NCBI GenBank assembly: GCA_922989275.2
Contig: OV277859.1
Span: 34,639,501 to 34,703,500, forward strand
Direction: 5' to 3'
Length of the DNA stretch: 64,000 nt
Source: Gari tellinella
Lineage: Eukaryota > Mollusca > Bivalvia > Cardiida > Psammobiidae
The position numbers were made by a program, and so were the translations under genes. Positions within the stretch are counted from its first letter, which is position 1. Each line of letters opens with the position of its first letter. Positions 1 to 9,300 of this stretch are shown here, piece after piece. A model generated the notes under the pieces. The model ran no database searches and was not told the DNA's origin. It was given only the letters and a program-made list of their open reading frames with translations.

Positions 1-204
1 TTTCATAACTCTGTCATCAATATCATGAGAGTTATTCCCCTTTTCTACACTTTCATTTGCAGCAGATAACTTCTGCTATAATTTTGACTTTACCTTTTGT
101 TCAACTGATGCTTGGTAGCAGGTGACACATGTGTTCAATGGAACACCATTCTATTTTTAATCCTTCTGCTGCTATTAGCGTATTGTCCGGAACAAGTAAC
201 CTGG

Positions 205-480
205 AGTGGCGCCTTCGCCAAGATGTCGCCCGTCTTTACATCATAAAAGTCGACGTCAAATTGTTGTTTTATATGATATGTTTGAAGACTGAAATGAAAG
301 AAATTTTGTGATTGTAAGTAAGGAATGAACGTACATGTAAGTACAAATGCCTTGTGCCTTTACTGTTTTTCTTTCATTTCTAATCTTCATATCATATAAA
401 ATAACAATTTCTGATGACTTCGAGGTTTATCATACTTCATGAGGTAAAGACATGGATCGCCTTGGCGGAGGCGCCAAGAC
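205..480. repeat. imperfect long inverted repeat (fold-back)
   Basis: The left arm carries GGCGCCTTCGCCAAGATGTC and, further in, TTTTATATGATATG. The right arm (about 365-480) carries their complements, ending in GCCTTGGCGGAGGCGCC. The arms have diverged by several indels around a short loop near 330. No target duplication is clear and no family is recognised. The short ORFs over it are by-products. Confidence 0.55.
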
Positions 481-550
481 ATCACTCGGCATTACGTGTC
501 CCTGATATGTATATTGATGTCTATTCAGGGTCTGCACTATTTAATTACAG

Positions 551-693
551 GGTCCAAGGTTATAAAGCATTTGAGTTGAGTCTGAGTGTGTTCTCAAGCA
601 TTTGATTGGTCAGATTTGAGCCTAGGCTCAAATCTGACCAATCAAATGCTTGAGAACGACTTTAGACTCAATCGAAAAGCTTTATAACCTTGT
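551..693. repeat. family F palindrome, copy 1
   Basis: A near-perfect palindrome centred on GAGCCTAGGCTC (about 618-629). The arms read GGTTATAAAGC, then TTGAGT, then CAAGCATTTGATTGGTCAGA on one side and the complement on the other. Two further copies lie in the P450 introns (35775-35917 and 48138-48286). The outer arms differ between copies. No target duplication could be fixed. Confidence 0.75.
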
Positions 694-878
694 TCTGTTT
701 GATATAAGTCTGCACTCTTTTCTTTGGGATTATTTTTCTTGGTTTATTAGCCACTGTAATAGTTCATATGATAGATGTTCATAGTGGGCATAGTTTAAGA
801 TATGAATATTCTTCAAAGAAATGGTTAAACATATTTGTGTGTACATTTCTTCATTTCTATTGAGAAATGATGTTAACA

Positions 879-1094
879 TACAGGAAAACCTCTCTCATAT
901 GACCACTAAATTGTGTTAATTATAAGGTATTTAATACTATTTACAACAGGTGATTTAAAGCAAGGTGACAGTACAACAGAAAGCTCCTTTAGGAGCTTTC
1001 TGTTTTACTGTCATCTTGCTTTAAGCTGTCACCTGTCTTCTATACAACCAATTAGCTTTCATTTTAGATGTCGTAATAGAGAGGTTTTACTGTA
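879..1094. mobile_element. A4 element (TA target, diverged core A)
   Basis: Bounded by TACAGG..ACCTCTCTCATATGACC on the left and GTCGTAATAGAGAGGTTTTACTGTA on the right (quoted in part). The central hairpin arm is CAGAAAGCTCC against GGAGCTTTCTG, within CAAGGTGACAGT. It resembles a Tc1/mariner-type MITE in having TA flanks and a CAGT terminus. No transposase is encoded. Confidence 0.75.
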
Positions 1095-1294
1095 TAAGCT
1101 ATATATCATCATGAGCATATTCATGTGTGTGCAGTCTTTGAATACAAAACTGGAATCAAAACTTGAATCAAAGCGTGAACATCATGAATATTATTAAAAA
1201 TCATGCTTCGATGAACTTTAAAGATTAACCTGATGAATTTGAATTAATACTATGTACTGTGAAATGTTTGCAGGCTATTTACTTGTGATTACAG

Positions 1295-1398
1295 TGTGTG
1301 GAGAGCAGCTCTAGAAGGAACTGTGCTATCTGCCTGGAAGATCTACACACATCACGCACAGATGGCCATATACCTCGCTGTGGTCATCTTATACACAG
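1295..1398 (+). CDS. RCHY1: RCHY1 exon: first half of RING-H2
   Basis: Opens after TTACAG with TGT in phase 0 and encodes CVESSSRRNCAICLEDLH and on through CGHLIH. It ends in the first two bases of an Arg codon before GTACTG. It holds the first zinc ligand pair CxxC, then C and the two His of RING-H2. It is 104 nt (phase 0 to 2). Confidence 0.9.
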
Positions 1399-4300
1399 GT
1401 ACTGTCAAACCTGGTCGTTAACCATTTCAACACCATGGACCTGTTTAAAATATACTCAATACATTTGAAAACAGTGTAGACCCAGATCAGAGTGCTCCTA
1501 TAGGATCCCTCTGATCAGGTTCTGCACTGTTTTCTACTTTAGACCAGTATTTATTTACCCATTACCCCATAGTCTATTTCTAATATTGAAAATAGTATAC
1601 CACTTAAAGCAGGGTGAAAGTAAAGCAGAATGTGCCTTAAGGCACATTCTGCTAAACTTTCAGCCTGCTTTAAAGCGACTCGCAACCAGATGGTGCATTA
1701 AAAATAGTAATTTGTAAATATGTGTCAAACGCTTATATAAATGGTAAAGAATTAGTTTAGATAAGAAATTCTGTTTAAAAAAATGTATTTCAATAAAAAA
1801 AAATATTGGTCTCTGGTGGGATTCGAACCCGGGGCCGGCATTGGCGGACAGAAGGCAAAATAGGGCAGACCGCATAGACCAATGGACCACGGACTATCCG
1901 TTTATCTCGGATCGATTTAACGTATTTCAATGTGTAGCGATCGAAAGTGCATACAACTTCGCAATTCGGCTCGGGTTTATGTCTGAGCCCGTGTAGAGAA
2001 GCAACAACAACTATACCGTCTACTAGTCGGTATAGAAAAACGATGGAAAATATCTAAAAATCTAAGACTCAGTGACGATTCTTGAGACTTTTTTTGGAGT
2101 GATCATATTCTTTTAATGTCAGAAGCCAAATAATGCCACAAATTTGCTTTTATTTGAGTATTTTATTTTATTTTGACAAGTACACCATCCGGTTGCGAGT
2201 CCCTTTAAGCTGCCATCTACTAGAAAATAGAAAATATTTCTTCTGATAAATATTCATCATTGCATAATTTGGAACTATTTTCTTCAGTGGAGGAATACAT
2301 TTAAGGCTTAAAAAGGCATATTCATGGGGTAATGGGTGAAACTACCCTTGATTCCAATTAGACTGGTTCATATTTTCGTAATTGAAAGATCCACAAGGGA
2401 ATACGATAACCCCAAAGAGTTACTTAGTGTTGAAAGAGTGAAGCAGTTATTTGAATGTTTGTGTACATTATACAGTTAAACCTGTCTACAGCAACCACCA
2501 AGTTGTTAGTTATCAGGTGTTTAAGGCAGGTAACTGCTTAAAGCAAGGTGAATCTAAAACATAAAGCTCATGCAGGTACTTTCTATTTTAAGTTCACCTT
2601 GCTTTAAGCTGTTACCTGTCTTTTATGCAGTCAATAAGCCTTCTTTTTAATGGTCATACTAGAGAGGCTTTACTGTATATTGTCTATTCTTTGGAGTGCC
2701 CTGAGAAATCCCACATATCCGGATTGGTCACCAGTGAACTATTTCACATGCATACATTTTACAGAAGTTGTTATTTATGCTAAAACTATTATTTCCACTG
2801 CAAATTATTTGGAGCCAGATGTTGGCTCTAAATGACCTTTTTGTGTCGATGGGCCGTAAAACACCATTCATTCATTCATTCATTGGAGCCAGATGAGACT
2901 TGTTCAGGTTCCAAACTGTTTGCCGTTCAGAATTGTTGAGATTTTCAAAAAATTGTCATTTTCTACATTTCAATGCAATGTGTTTGCCTTTCATTTCATT
3001 TGAAGGGGAAATACTAATATCTTTTCCACTGTAGTGCCCTTCCCATTGACAGGCAAGGCTCAGGATTGAATTGATGGTACAGTGGAGCCCCTCCAAACGG
3101 GAGCCTCTAACTACCGGAATTCTCTCATCATTATACACAATTTGTACACTCATGAATATGTACCATCAGAAATACTTTCTAAATTCTAGTACATGTAGAT
3201 GATAGTATAAAGCAGGTTGAAAGTAAAGCAGAATGCGCCTTAACCTGCTTTAAATGACCAGCTATCTTCCAAACTAGAAACGTCTATGGAGTAATTGGTT
3301 AAAACCCCTCTAAACTGGAAACCCCTCTTAACTGGAAATTTATGTTGTCCCCACACATGTCCGGTTTAGGGCTCACTGTAAATGGGTATACTAACCATGG
3401 CAAACAATATACTGGAATATTCAGCATCCAACAAAGAAAAAGTCTAGTTTCTCTTTTAGTACATGACAGTAAGTTGTTGGGGACTTTTAATGCCTGTTTA
3501 TCTAGAAAGGTTGTCTAAAGATTAGAGTATGAGTCACTGAATATAGAATTAAAACCTTGGTCATGCATGGTCGATTTCCCATAAATAATAGATTCTTTGT
3601 TTTATCTCATTATCCCCTGAAACTTCCAAAGGACAATTCAAGTTTACAATAAAGGTTGGTTCATTTTAGACAAATTATTGTTTTTTTCTTATAATATATT
3701 GCCAAATTACAAACAGTGAAGACCCTGATCTGAGGGGAGCCCTCAGACCAGGGACTTTACTGTTTGCCAAAGACAAGTGTACTCTTCACAGGCACACTTT
3801 TGGTCAAGGACGCATATATGCATCACTAGGGCTCAATGAGTTAATAGACTATCAACTGAACAGTGTTATACATTACTGAGTGACCTTTGAAAGCACCTTT
3901 AACGCGTCATTTGTATAATCACCACATATTAATATTGATTGATGCTGTTGAAAAAGATGACAGCTAATAGCAAGTTGAATGTAAAGCAGAAAACTAAACA
4001 ATCTCTCTGTTTTACTTTCATCTTTTCATCTTGTTTTAACCCATTATCCCATAAATACGCCTTTTTACGCCTCTAGCTTATTCATCCATTGAGGAAGATC
4101 TCAATTATGAATATGTGCCTTAAGAAATATTTTCTATATTCTAGCAGACTTTTACTTAAAGCAGGCTGAAAGTAAAGCAGAATGCGCCCAAAGGCGCATT
4201 CTGCTTTACTTTCAACCTGCTTTAAGTAGTAGCTTGTTTTAAAAACTAGAAATAGGCTATGGGGTAATGGGTTAACTCTTTCCTCCCTAAGGGACTTTTA

Positions 4301-6746
4301 AGGGTTGTTTTTGTCAATGTTTTGCATTTTAACAAACAGTGAATACCCAGATCAGAGGGCTCCTTACGGAGCCCTCTGATCTAGGTCTTCACTGTTTGCA
4401 TAGGACAAGTGCACTATTCACATGTATACTGTTTGAAAAGGACGCCTCTATGCGGGACTAGGGTTCAAAGAGTTAAGTAATGCCCTGCCTTATACACAGA
4501 ACTTTGGATATAGGGGATATGCACTTTTGTCTCTGGAGGAAGGGATTCGATTTCCAATCTTTGAGGTGTCTAACAGTTCTTTTTAAGTCAGCCTATTTCT
4601 GCTTAAGTCTGCCTTAAATTAAGTTATCAACTGTATTTAAGACTTGCTTTAAGCTACCAACTGCTAAGATATAGGAAATATTTCTTATGTTGAATATTCA
4701 TGACAATAAAATGGAACTATTTTCTTTAGTGCAGGATTGAATAAAATGTGTAAGAAAGGTGTTTCTATGGAGTAAAGGGTTAACAGACTCAATTCATTGT
4801 CTTTTGAGTGGTTTACTTTATATAATTTATCGACTAATTTTCATTTGTTATAGTAATTTATTTTACTTTATTTTTAATTTTAGGGTTTCCTTTATGGATT
4901 CATTCAATATTGAATATAAAATGATACATATAGATGACCAATTTCATTATATTATTTCAGGACATGTTTTGAAAAGTGTGTAAAGACTGGGTGAGTTTAT
5001 TTTCTCTTTAACATTGTTTTGGTACATGATAATAGTATTGCTATCAAAGATTCATATACATCATCAGGGCTCCAGATAAGGGGAGTATTTCACAAATAAA
5101 AATCTTTATTTTTTGTATTAAACCCTATGATGTCACTACTCATTAGAATCGTCTCGAGTAGTAACACCATAGGATTTGGTGCTGAAATGAGTGAGAAAAT
5201 GTTGGCTTTGTCCTGTTTTCTCGTTCTTATCTAGAGCCTTGCATCAAACATATTGATGCATTAACCCTTCTCTTGCTGTCAGCTAAAATGGCTTTAAAAA
5301 AGATTTTGAAAATCTGTTAACAATATTAAATGAAGCAGACAAGGTTTTAATTGTGGCACGAGGATTTTAATATGTTATTTGGAAGAGTTATTTCAGGGCT
5401 GCCATGAAAAATCCTAAGATTTCCAAATTTGCATTTTTCAAGTACGAATTTACGAATCATACCTTTACCACATAGCCTGTTTCTAGTTTTGTTGACATGT
5501 GGCTATTCAAAGCAGACTGGAAATAAAGCAGAATGTGCCGTAAGGCCCATTCTGCTTTACTTTCAGCCTGCTTTAAGCTACCATGTACCAGAAAAAAATC
5601 TGAAGATTTAGGAAAAATCCGGAGAAATGGCAGCCCTGTTATGTTAAACCACCATGTTGTGTTCTTCAGCAACTACGCTTGCCCCACATGTGCTGAGAGT
5701 CTGTTGGATATGAAGCCAGTTTGGGATCAGCTGGATGCAGAGGTGGCCCAGACAGAAATGCCAGAGGACTACAAGGATTTCCATGTGTTCATACTGTGCA
5801 GAGATTGTCATAAGGCAAGTTACCATTACCTTTCTGTTAACCCTTTACCCCATAGCCTGTTTCTAGTTTTGAAGTCAGGTGACCACTGAAAGCAGGTTGA
5901 AGGTAAGCAGAGTAGTACAGTAAGGCACTTTCCTGTTTTACTTTTAGCCCGCTTTAGAAAGTAAAGGCCACAATCAGTCAAGAAGCGAAGATGGTCCTAT
6001 CAAACACATAACCCAGGGGTATTGGGGGTATTTGTCACTGTGACTGTAATAACTCTTGTTCCATTAGAAGTCTCAGGGATGAATGAGTTAACCCATTACT
6101 CCAAAGCCTGTTTCTAGATTTGAAGAAAGGAAGTCACTTAATGCAGTTTGAAAGTAAAGCAGAATACTTTAAGGTACCATCTGCTAGGGTATTGAAAATA
6201 TTTCTTTTGGTACATGTTCATGACTGTATAAATTGGAACTATTTTCCTCAGTGCAGGAATAAATTAAATGCACTAAAGGGTGCTTCTATCGGGGAAAGGG
6301 TTAATTGGAACTGTGTTGTCTTTTTTTGGTATTTTCAGGAAGGTAAGGTGTTGTTCCATGTATTAGGACTGAAATGCACTCACTGTGGCTCGTATAACAC
6401 ATGCCGAGCGGCTGACCCTGATAAAGAAACTGAAACAAATGCCTCGGCAAGCTCTGCTAACAGTATAGACCCACCCTCAGCCGAGTCATCAGGCAGTGGG
6501 ACTGCATCAGGTGCAGAGGCCAGGCCAGGCAATACATCTACACAAGAAGACAGTCATAAAACCCCATCAAACGATGTAGATGGGGCCTCAGTGAACCAGG
6601 AATTTCGTAATGTCTCAATATCTCGTCGGTCACACAACGGTGCCACAAGTGGTACTAATAGCACAGATGTGACCTCTCAAAATGAAGCATCAACTTCACC
6701 ACCAGAGGAAACTCAACGAGAGCCTCCAGAAGGCCAATCAAAATAA
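1295..6746 (+). CDS. RCHY1: RCHY1/Pirh2-like RING E3 ubiquitin ligase, C-terminal four exons
   Basis: Coding exons 1295-1398, 4961-4990, 5670-5814 and 6339-6746 (stop TAA 6744-6746) join in frame to 228 residues. The joined product starts with a RING-H2 domain: CAICLEDLHTSR, then CGHLIHRTCFEK, then NYACPTC. Next come MKPVWDQLDAEVAQTEMP and the C-terminal zinc ribbon ILCRDCHK..FHVLGLKCTHCGSYNT. This order and wording match RCHY1/Pirh2, an E3 ligase whose known vertebrate targets include p53. The CHY and CTCHY zinc fingers that precede the RING in this family are not in the window, so the gene begins to the left and the first exon here opens in phase 0. The last exon adds about 110 Ser/Thr/Asn/Glu-rich residues not found in the short vertebrate tail. 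Introns are 3562, 679 and 524 bp and filled with MITEs. The third intron has a GC donor. Family assignment is firm; exon borders are predicted. Confidence 0.9.
1406..1545. repeat. B1 element remnant (core B hairpin)
   Basis: The hairpin CAGTGTAGACCCAGATCAGA..CTCTGATCAGGTTCTGCACTG spans about 1472-1532. It starts 8 bp after the RING exon. The termini are too worn to place. Confidence 0.55.
1674..2204. mobile_element. family E element with tRNA-like interior, copy 1
   Basis: Ends AGCGACTCGCAACC and GGTTGCGAGTCCCT, flanked by TTAA at 1670-1673 and 2205-2208. On the - strand the interior carries a tRNA-like stretch with a box B, GGTTCGAATCC (complement at 1819-1829). The second copy is at 17848-18609. 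No ORF of note. TTAA duplication fits piggyBac-like or Kolobok-like elements; which one cannot be told. Confidence 0.85.
1808..1895 (-). other. tRNA-like sequence inside family E
   Basis: Read on the - strand: GTCCGTGGTCCATTGGTC (box A-like), a long middle, then GGTTCGAATCCCACCAGAG (box B and T-arm-like). It does not fold as a full tRNA: the middle is too long and no anticodon arm is evident. It is probably a captured tRNA or SINE head that could provide a pol III promoter. Confidence 0.5.
2471..2677. mobile_element. A4 element
   Basis: TACAGTTAAACCTGTC on the left, AGAGAGGCTTTACTGTA on the right. The core reads GCTTAAAGCAAGGTG and CACCTTGCTTTAAGC. It lies in RCHY1 intron 1. Confidence 0.75.
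2771..2884. repeat. B3 fragment and (ATTC)n microsatellite
   Basis: TTATGCTAAAACTATTATTT and TTTGGAGCCAGATG are the inner part of a B3 element (2771-2825). About 40 bp later comes a run of ATTC units (about 2864-2884). Confidence 0.6.
3078..3380. mobile_element. A3 element (TA target, core A)
   Basis: Left end TACAGTGGAGCCCCTCC and right end GGTTTAGGGCTCACTGTA form terminal inverted repeats beginning TACAGTG(G)AGCCC. The interior holds a shortened core A (AAAGCAGGTTGAAAGTAAAG..CCTGCTTTAA) that is otherwise typical of TTAA-type A1 elements. It is the only copy seen in the window. Confidence 0.7.
3606..3840. mobile_element. B1 element
   Basis: CTCATTATCCCCTGAAACTT at the left, ATCACTAGGGCTCAATGAG with TTAA at the right. 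The hairpin GAAGACCCTGATCTGAGGG..CCCTCAGACCAGGGACTT is centred near 3740. A closely similar copy sits at 36140-36375. Confidence 0.75.
4040..4271. mobile_element. A1 element
   Basis: CCCATTATCCCATAAATACG..GGCTATGGGGTAATGGG with TTAA at 4036-4039 and 4272-4275. The hairpin AGAATGCGCC/GGCGCATTCT lies near 4178-4205. The right TTAA is shared with the next element. Confidence 0.85.
4276..4472. mobile_element. B1 element abutting A1
   Basis: Runs from CTCTTTCCTCCC to GGACTAGGGTTCAAAGAG with TTAA at 4272-4275 (shared) and 4473-4476. The hairpin AGATCAGAGGGCTCC/GGAGCCCTCTGATCT is centred near 4363. Confidence 0.8.
4575..4779. repeat. degenerate A1 element
   Basis: CTTGCTTTAAGCTACCAACTGC and ATGGAGTAAAGGGTTAA are recognisable. 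The left half of the hairpin is decayed. Confidence 0.6.
4961..4990 (+). CDS. RCHY1: RCHY1 30-nt micro-exon of the RING
   Basis: TTATTTCAG before and GTGAGT after. It encodes (R)TCFEKCVKT(G), supplying the RING Cys that follows the HxxxH region. The phases (2 in, 2 out) match both neighbours exactly, which supports so short an exon. Confidence 0.85.
5065..5241. mobile_element. C1 element
   Basis: CAGGGCTCCAGATAAGG..CTTATCTAGAGCCTTG with core C (ATGATGTCACTACTCATTAG and complement). The flanks CATCAT and CATCAA fit a 6-bp target duplication. Confidence 0.75.
5394..5638. mobile_element. A2 element next to exon 5670-5814
   Basis: CAGGGCTGCCATGAAAAATC..CGGAGAAATGGCAGCCCTG with core A at about 5508-5580. 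The flanks TTATTT and TTATGT resemble a 6-bp duplication. Its right border is 31 bp upstream of an RCHY1 exon, so only the polypyrimidine tract separates them. Confidence 0.8.
5670..5814 (+). CDS. RCHY1: RCHY1 exon: end of RING and start of zinc ribbon
   Basis: Opens after TTCTTCAG. It completes a Gly codon, then encodes NYACPTCAESLLDMKPVW through ILCRDCHK. It carries the last RING CxxC and the first CxxC of the zinc ribbon. Alignment to the family's ILCxDC..FHxLGxKC spacing places the 3' border after AAG at 5814, before GCAAGT. Confidence 0.9.
5815..5820 (+). promoter_or_regulatory. GC-type 5' splice site (GC-AG intron)
   Basis: AAG|GCAAGT. The nearby GT (5819-5820) gives a phase that runs into a stop when joined to the next exon. 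The GC site restores both frame and family spacing. The matching acceptor is TTTTCAG ending at 6338. Confidence 0.75.
5837..5956. repeat. A1 left half
   Basis: TTAACCCTTTACCCCATAG, then AAGCAGGTTGAAGGTAAGCAG and a decayed right arm. The right end is lost. Confidence 0.65.
6040..6091. repeat. B1 terminal fragment
   Basis: AAGTCTCAGGGATGAATGAG followed by TTAA matches the CTGAAACTT end of B1 in reverse. It shares its TTAA with the following A1. Confidence 0.5.
6092..6300. mobile_element. A1 element next to the last RCHY1 exon
   Basis: CCCATTACTCCAAAGCC..ATCGGGGAAAGGG with TTAA at 6088-6091 and 6301-6304. The core is internally deleted. It ends 34 bp upstream of the last coding exon. An open frame runs from it into that exon, but the splice acceptor at 6331-6338 separates them. 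Confidence 0.8.
6339..6746 (+). CDS. RCHY1: RCHY1 last exon: zinc ribbon and low-complexity tail
   Basis: Opens after ATTTTCAG in phase 0 with EGKVLFHVLGLKCTHCGSYN, completing the second CxxC of the zinc ribbon. It continues as a disordered-looking tail rich in Ser, Thr, Asn, Glu and Pro to the stop at 6744-6746. The tail has no recognised domain. No convincing AATAAA follows within the next few hundred bases. Confidence 0.9.
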   Translation, partial: EGKVLFHVLGLKCTHCGSYNTCRAADPDKETETNASASSANSIDPPSAESSGSGTASGAEARPGNTSTQEDSHKTPSNDVDGASVNQEFRNVSISRRSHNGATSGTNSTDVTSQNEASTSPPEETQREPPEGQSK

Positions 6747-6774
6747 TTATTGTTAGTACACATACCGTAATGAT

Positions 6775-6890
6775 CCTTAGTATTGGGGCAAACAGACCTG
6801 AGCAAACAGTGTAGACCCTGATCAGACTGCTCCCAAGGGAGCAGTCTGATCAGGGTCTGCACTGTTTGCCATCCAATTTGCACCTTATGG
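6775..6890. repeat. core B hairpin element in RCHY1 3' flank
   Basis: The perfect hairpin CCTGATCAGACTGCTCCC/GGGAGCAGTCTGATCAGG begins about 50 bp after the stop codon, so it is likely in the 3' UTR. The flank ACATACCGTAATGATC recurs near the G-run copy at 55590-55700. Both arms carry ACTGC in place of AGGGC. Confidence 0.65.
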
Positions 6891-6947
6891 ACAAATAACT
6901 GTGTAGTAAAAGCAATTAATTTATTTAAGTTTTAGGATAATTTTAGC

Positions 6948-7120
6948 AGTAATACAGGATGTCCCAATTTTTTAAGATTTTTACGGTAAGTCAAGATATG
7001 GAAACTTTTAGGAAAAATATCCTAAATTCTCCATCTAACCCTATGTTGTTTTAAGATGATTCTAATGCGTAGTCAAAACATAGGGTTTGGTGGCGACATA
7101 TAGGAGAATTTATCCTAGCA
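6948..7120. repeat. core C-related inverted repeat
   Basis: CTAACCCTATGTTGTTTTAA and AAAACATAGGGTTTGG surround GATGATTCTAATGCGTAGT, resembling the C1 core. The termini are unclear. Confidence 0.45.
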
Positions 7121-7232
7121 GATAACAGTAGATATTTATGTTTTGTATGTAGGTAGTGCTTGTGTGTAGAAATGGATTGAATTTACACATATTGAGATAC
7201 TGCTGTCATGTGATGCATTAGTTTGTCCCTGT

Positions 7233-7461
7233 TTAACCCAGTGAACCCTTACAACTAGTATACTCATCATTTACAAATAGTATACCTGTGAATAGTATAC
7301 ATGTCCTATTCAAACAGTGAAGAACTTGATCAGGGTCTTCTCTGGTTGCCATTTTTGCAATATACTGTTAAAATTAACCCTATATAGTAAGAAAATACTA
7401 GATTTTATAATTGAATACTACGTAACTAGAAATTTGGAGTTTTGGGGATGACTGAGTTATC
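7233..7461. mobile_element. B1 element, internally reduced
   Basis: ACCCAGTGAACCCTTAC..GGGATGACTGAGTTA. One hairpin arm (TGATCAGGGTCTTC) survives. Confidence 0.6.
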
Positions 7462-7577
7462 CCATTAAATGTTTGAAACTAGTCTCACTTTAAATACAAT
7501 TCAAACGCTGACTGTATATTTCTTCAAATGTAATGATCTGAAACAGAATTCAACATTCATAGGGCTAAAATCCTTAA

Positions 7578-7749
7578 CCCTTACCCCACAAAAATAACTT
7601 TTTACGTCTTTCATTTATTCCTCCACTGAAGAAAATAGTTCCAATTAACTATGAATATGTACAATAAAAAAAAATCTATATTCTAGCTGATGGTAGCTTA
7701 AAGCAGGTTGAAAGTAAAGTAGATGTGTGGTGTATTTATGGGTAATGGG
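7578..7749. mobile_element. A1 element with core deletion
   Basis: CCCTTACCCCACAAAAATAAC..TATGGGTAATGGG with TTAA at 7574-7577 and 7750-7753. One arm of core A is missing, giving 172 bp instead of about 244. Confidence 0.75.
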
Positions 7750-7913
7750 TTAAGAGGGTCAAATAGTTTGACTCCTGTTCAGATGCCGACTTAGACTTTG
7801 CAGTAATTGGGATACAAGAAACATCCATTACTGGTATATTTACAAATTCTGTAAGTCTGCTCAATACTTTGTGTTCATCTTGGATAAACCTCAATTTTTA
7901 AAAATGTCTTCCT

Positions 7914-8152
7914 CAGGGCTGCCATAAATTAATCATAAAAATCCTAAGATTTCAAAATTTTCAGATGCAATTTTACTAATTGCACCTTTACCCCATAGTC
8001 TGTTTCTTGTTTTGAAGACACATGACTGCTTAAAACAGGTTGAAAGTAAAGCAGAAGGCGCATTCTGCTTTACTTTCAGCCTGTTTTAAGCTACAATCTG
8101 CTAGGATAAAAATCCGAATACGTAGGAAAAATCCGGAGAAATGGCAGCCCTG
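7914..8152. mobile_element. A2 element, exact 6-bp target duplication
   Basis: CAGGGCTGCCATAAATTAATC..ATGGCAGCCCTG, flanked on both sides by CTTCCT. Core A with a short apex is at about 8034-8095. Confidence 0.85.
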
Positions 8153-8454
8153 CTTCCTTGTTAGCTCACATGGCATGAAAAATGCCAAGGTGAGATTTTG
8201 GGATAGTCCGGTGTCCTTCATCAGTTGCCATTTAATGTCTGTTGTTTTGTTGTCTGCTTTCATCAACTTTTGTGCTCTATCATATTTTTTTTACCTCTTA
8301 ACTCTTTCAAGGCATGGTAACTCTTGTGGGTTATTAGGTTCCCTTGTGAATTTTAGTTGCCATTATATAAACTAGTCTACATGGAATTCTGAGTATCAAA
8401 AGATGAACCAGTCTGTTTGGAATTCTGAGTAGTTTAACAAATACTGCTCTAATT

Positions 8455-8570
8455 TAGAAAACAGTATAGACCCTGATAAGAGGGCTCCTAGGAGCCCTCT
8501 GATCTGGGTCTACACTGTTTGCAAATGTTATATGTAAACAGGTCCATAGTCTTGAAAGAGTTAAGTATAT
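8455..8570. repeat. B1 core hairpin
   Basis: AGAGGGCTCCTAGGAGCCCTCT is centred near 8490, with outer arms CAGTATAGACCCTGAT and GGGTCTACACTG. Confidence 0.65.
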
Positions 8571-8647
8571 CTTCCATTAAAATTGTGTTTGCCATTTTGT
8601 TTGCACCTTTTGGATAAATTTCTTTGTGATAAAAGCAATCGGTTTAA

Positions 8648-8890
8648 TCCATTACCCCATAGTCTGTTTCTAGTTTTGAAGACAAGTGACAACTTAAAGC
8701 AGGTTGAAAGTAAAGCAGAATGCACCATAAGGTGCATTCTGCTTTACTTTCAGCCTGCTTTAAGCTACCATCTGCTAGGGTATAGAAAATAATTTTTTTG
8801 ATTCATATTCATGACTATATAAATTGGAACTATTTTCTTGGGTGGAGGAATAAATTAAAGGCGTAAAAGGCATATTTATGGGGTAATGGG
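8648..8890. mobile_element. A1 element, complete (243 bp)
   Basis: TTAA at 8644-8647 and 8891-8894; ends TCCATTACCCCATAG and TATGGGGTAATGGG. The hairpin arms carry GCACC and GGTGC, a paired change from the usual GCGCC and GGCGC. Confidence 0.9.
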
Positions 8891-9127
8891 TTAAACTTTA
8901 GGATTCTTACAGCAGTTATACAGGGTGTCCCAATATTTATGAATGTATGCTATTATGGTTCTACCATAAGTACTTCATGGATGCTTGTTGATTTTTGATA
9001 TAACTATAGAAAGTATAAGAAATAATGTTTTTTCTCATAACATATCAATGGTTTTATAGTTTGTTTGTTTGTTATACAGTTAAACCTTTATGAAGCTGCT
9101 ACTTGAATAATTTGAAGTGTCAGCTTT

Positions 9128-9300
9128 TAACCCTCTCACTGTGAAGGCCAACAAAACAAACATTTGCAAATAGGTTTATTTTGTTGTCTCTACCATGTAC
9201 CTGTTTAATAGATATTCATTACCTTTGCAAATAGGGTAGACCCAGATCAGAATGCTCCTTTAGGGGCCCTCTGAACAGGGTTTACACTGTTTGCTAATTA
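9128..9300. repeat. B1 element remnant
   Basis: ACCCTCTCACTGTGAAGGCC, then AGACCCAGATCAGAATGCTCC and GGCCCTCTGAACAGGG. The hairpin has several mismatches. Confidence 0.55.

Larger units (their letters stand above)
1558..2337. mobile_element. A1 element split by a family E insertion
   Basis: The left end CCCATTACCCCATAG and right end ATGGGGTAATGGGT are the A1 termini. Core A (AAAGCAGGGTGAAAGTAAAG) spans about 1605-1673. The sequence is interrupted at the TTAA at the foot of the right hairpin arm (1670-1673) by family E (1674-2204). A1 then resumes with GCTGCCATCT. Removing E and one TTAA restores a normal A1. Confidence 0.85.

Noticed and set aside
1..1290. Upstream CHY or CTCHY exons of RCHY1
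   Set aside because: No Cys/His-rich zinc-finger wording with splice sites was found in any frame; these exons must lie outside the window.
5457..5672. ORFs rich in KQAESKAECA and HSALLSACF
   Set aside because: Translations of core A hairpins in A1 and A2 elements; they recur wherever the repeat does.
6120..6338. Upstream part of the open frame leading into the last RCHY1 exon
   Set aside because: It is A1 element sequence; the acceptor at 6331-6338 and the family alignment place the exon start at 6339.
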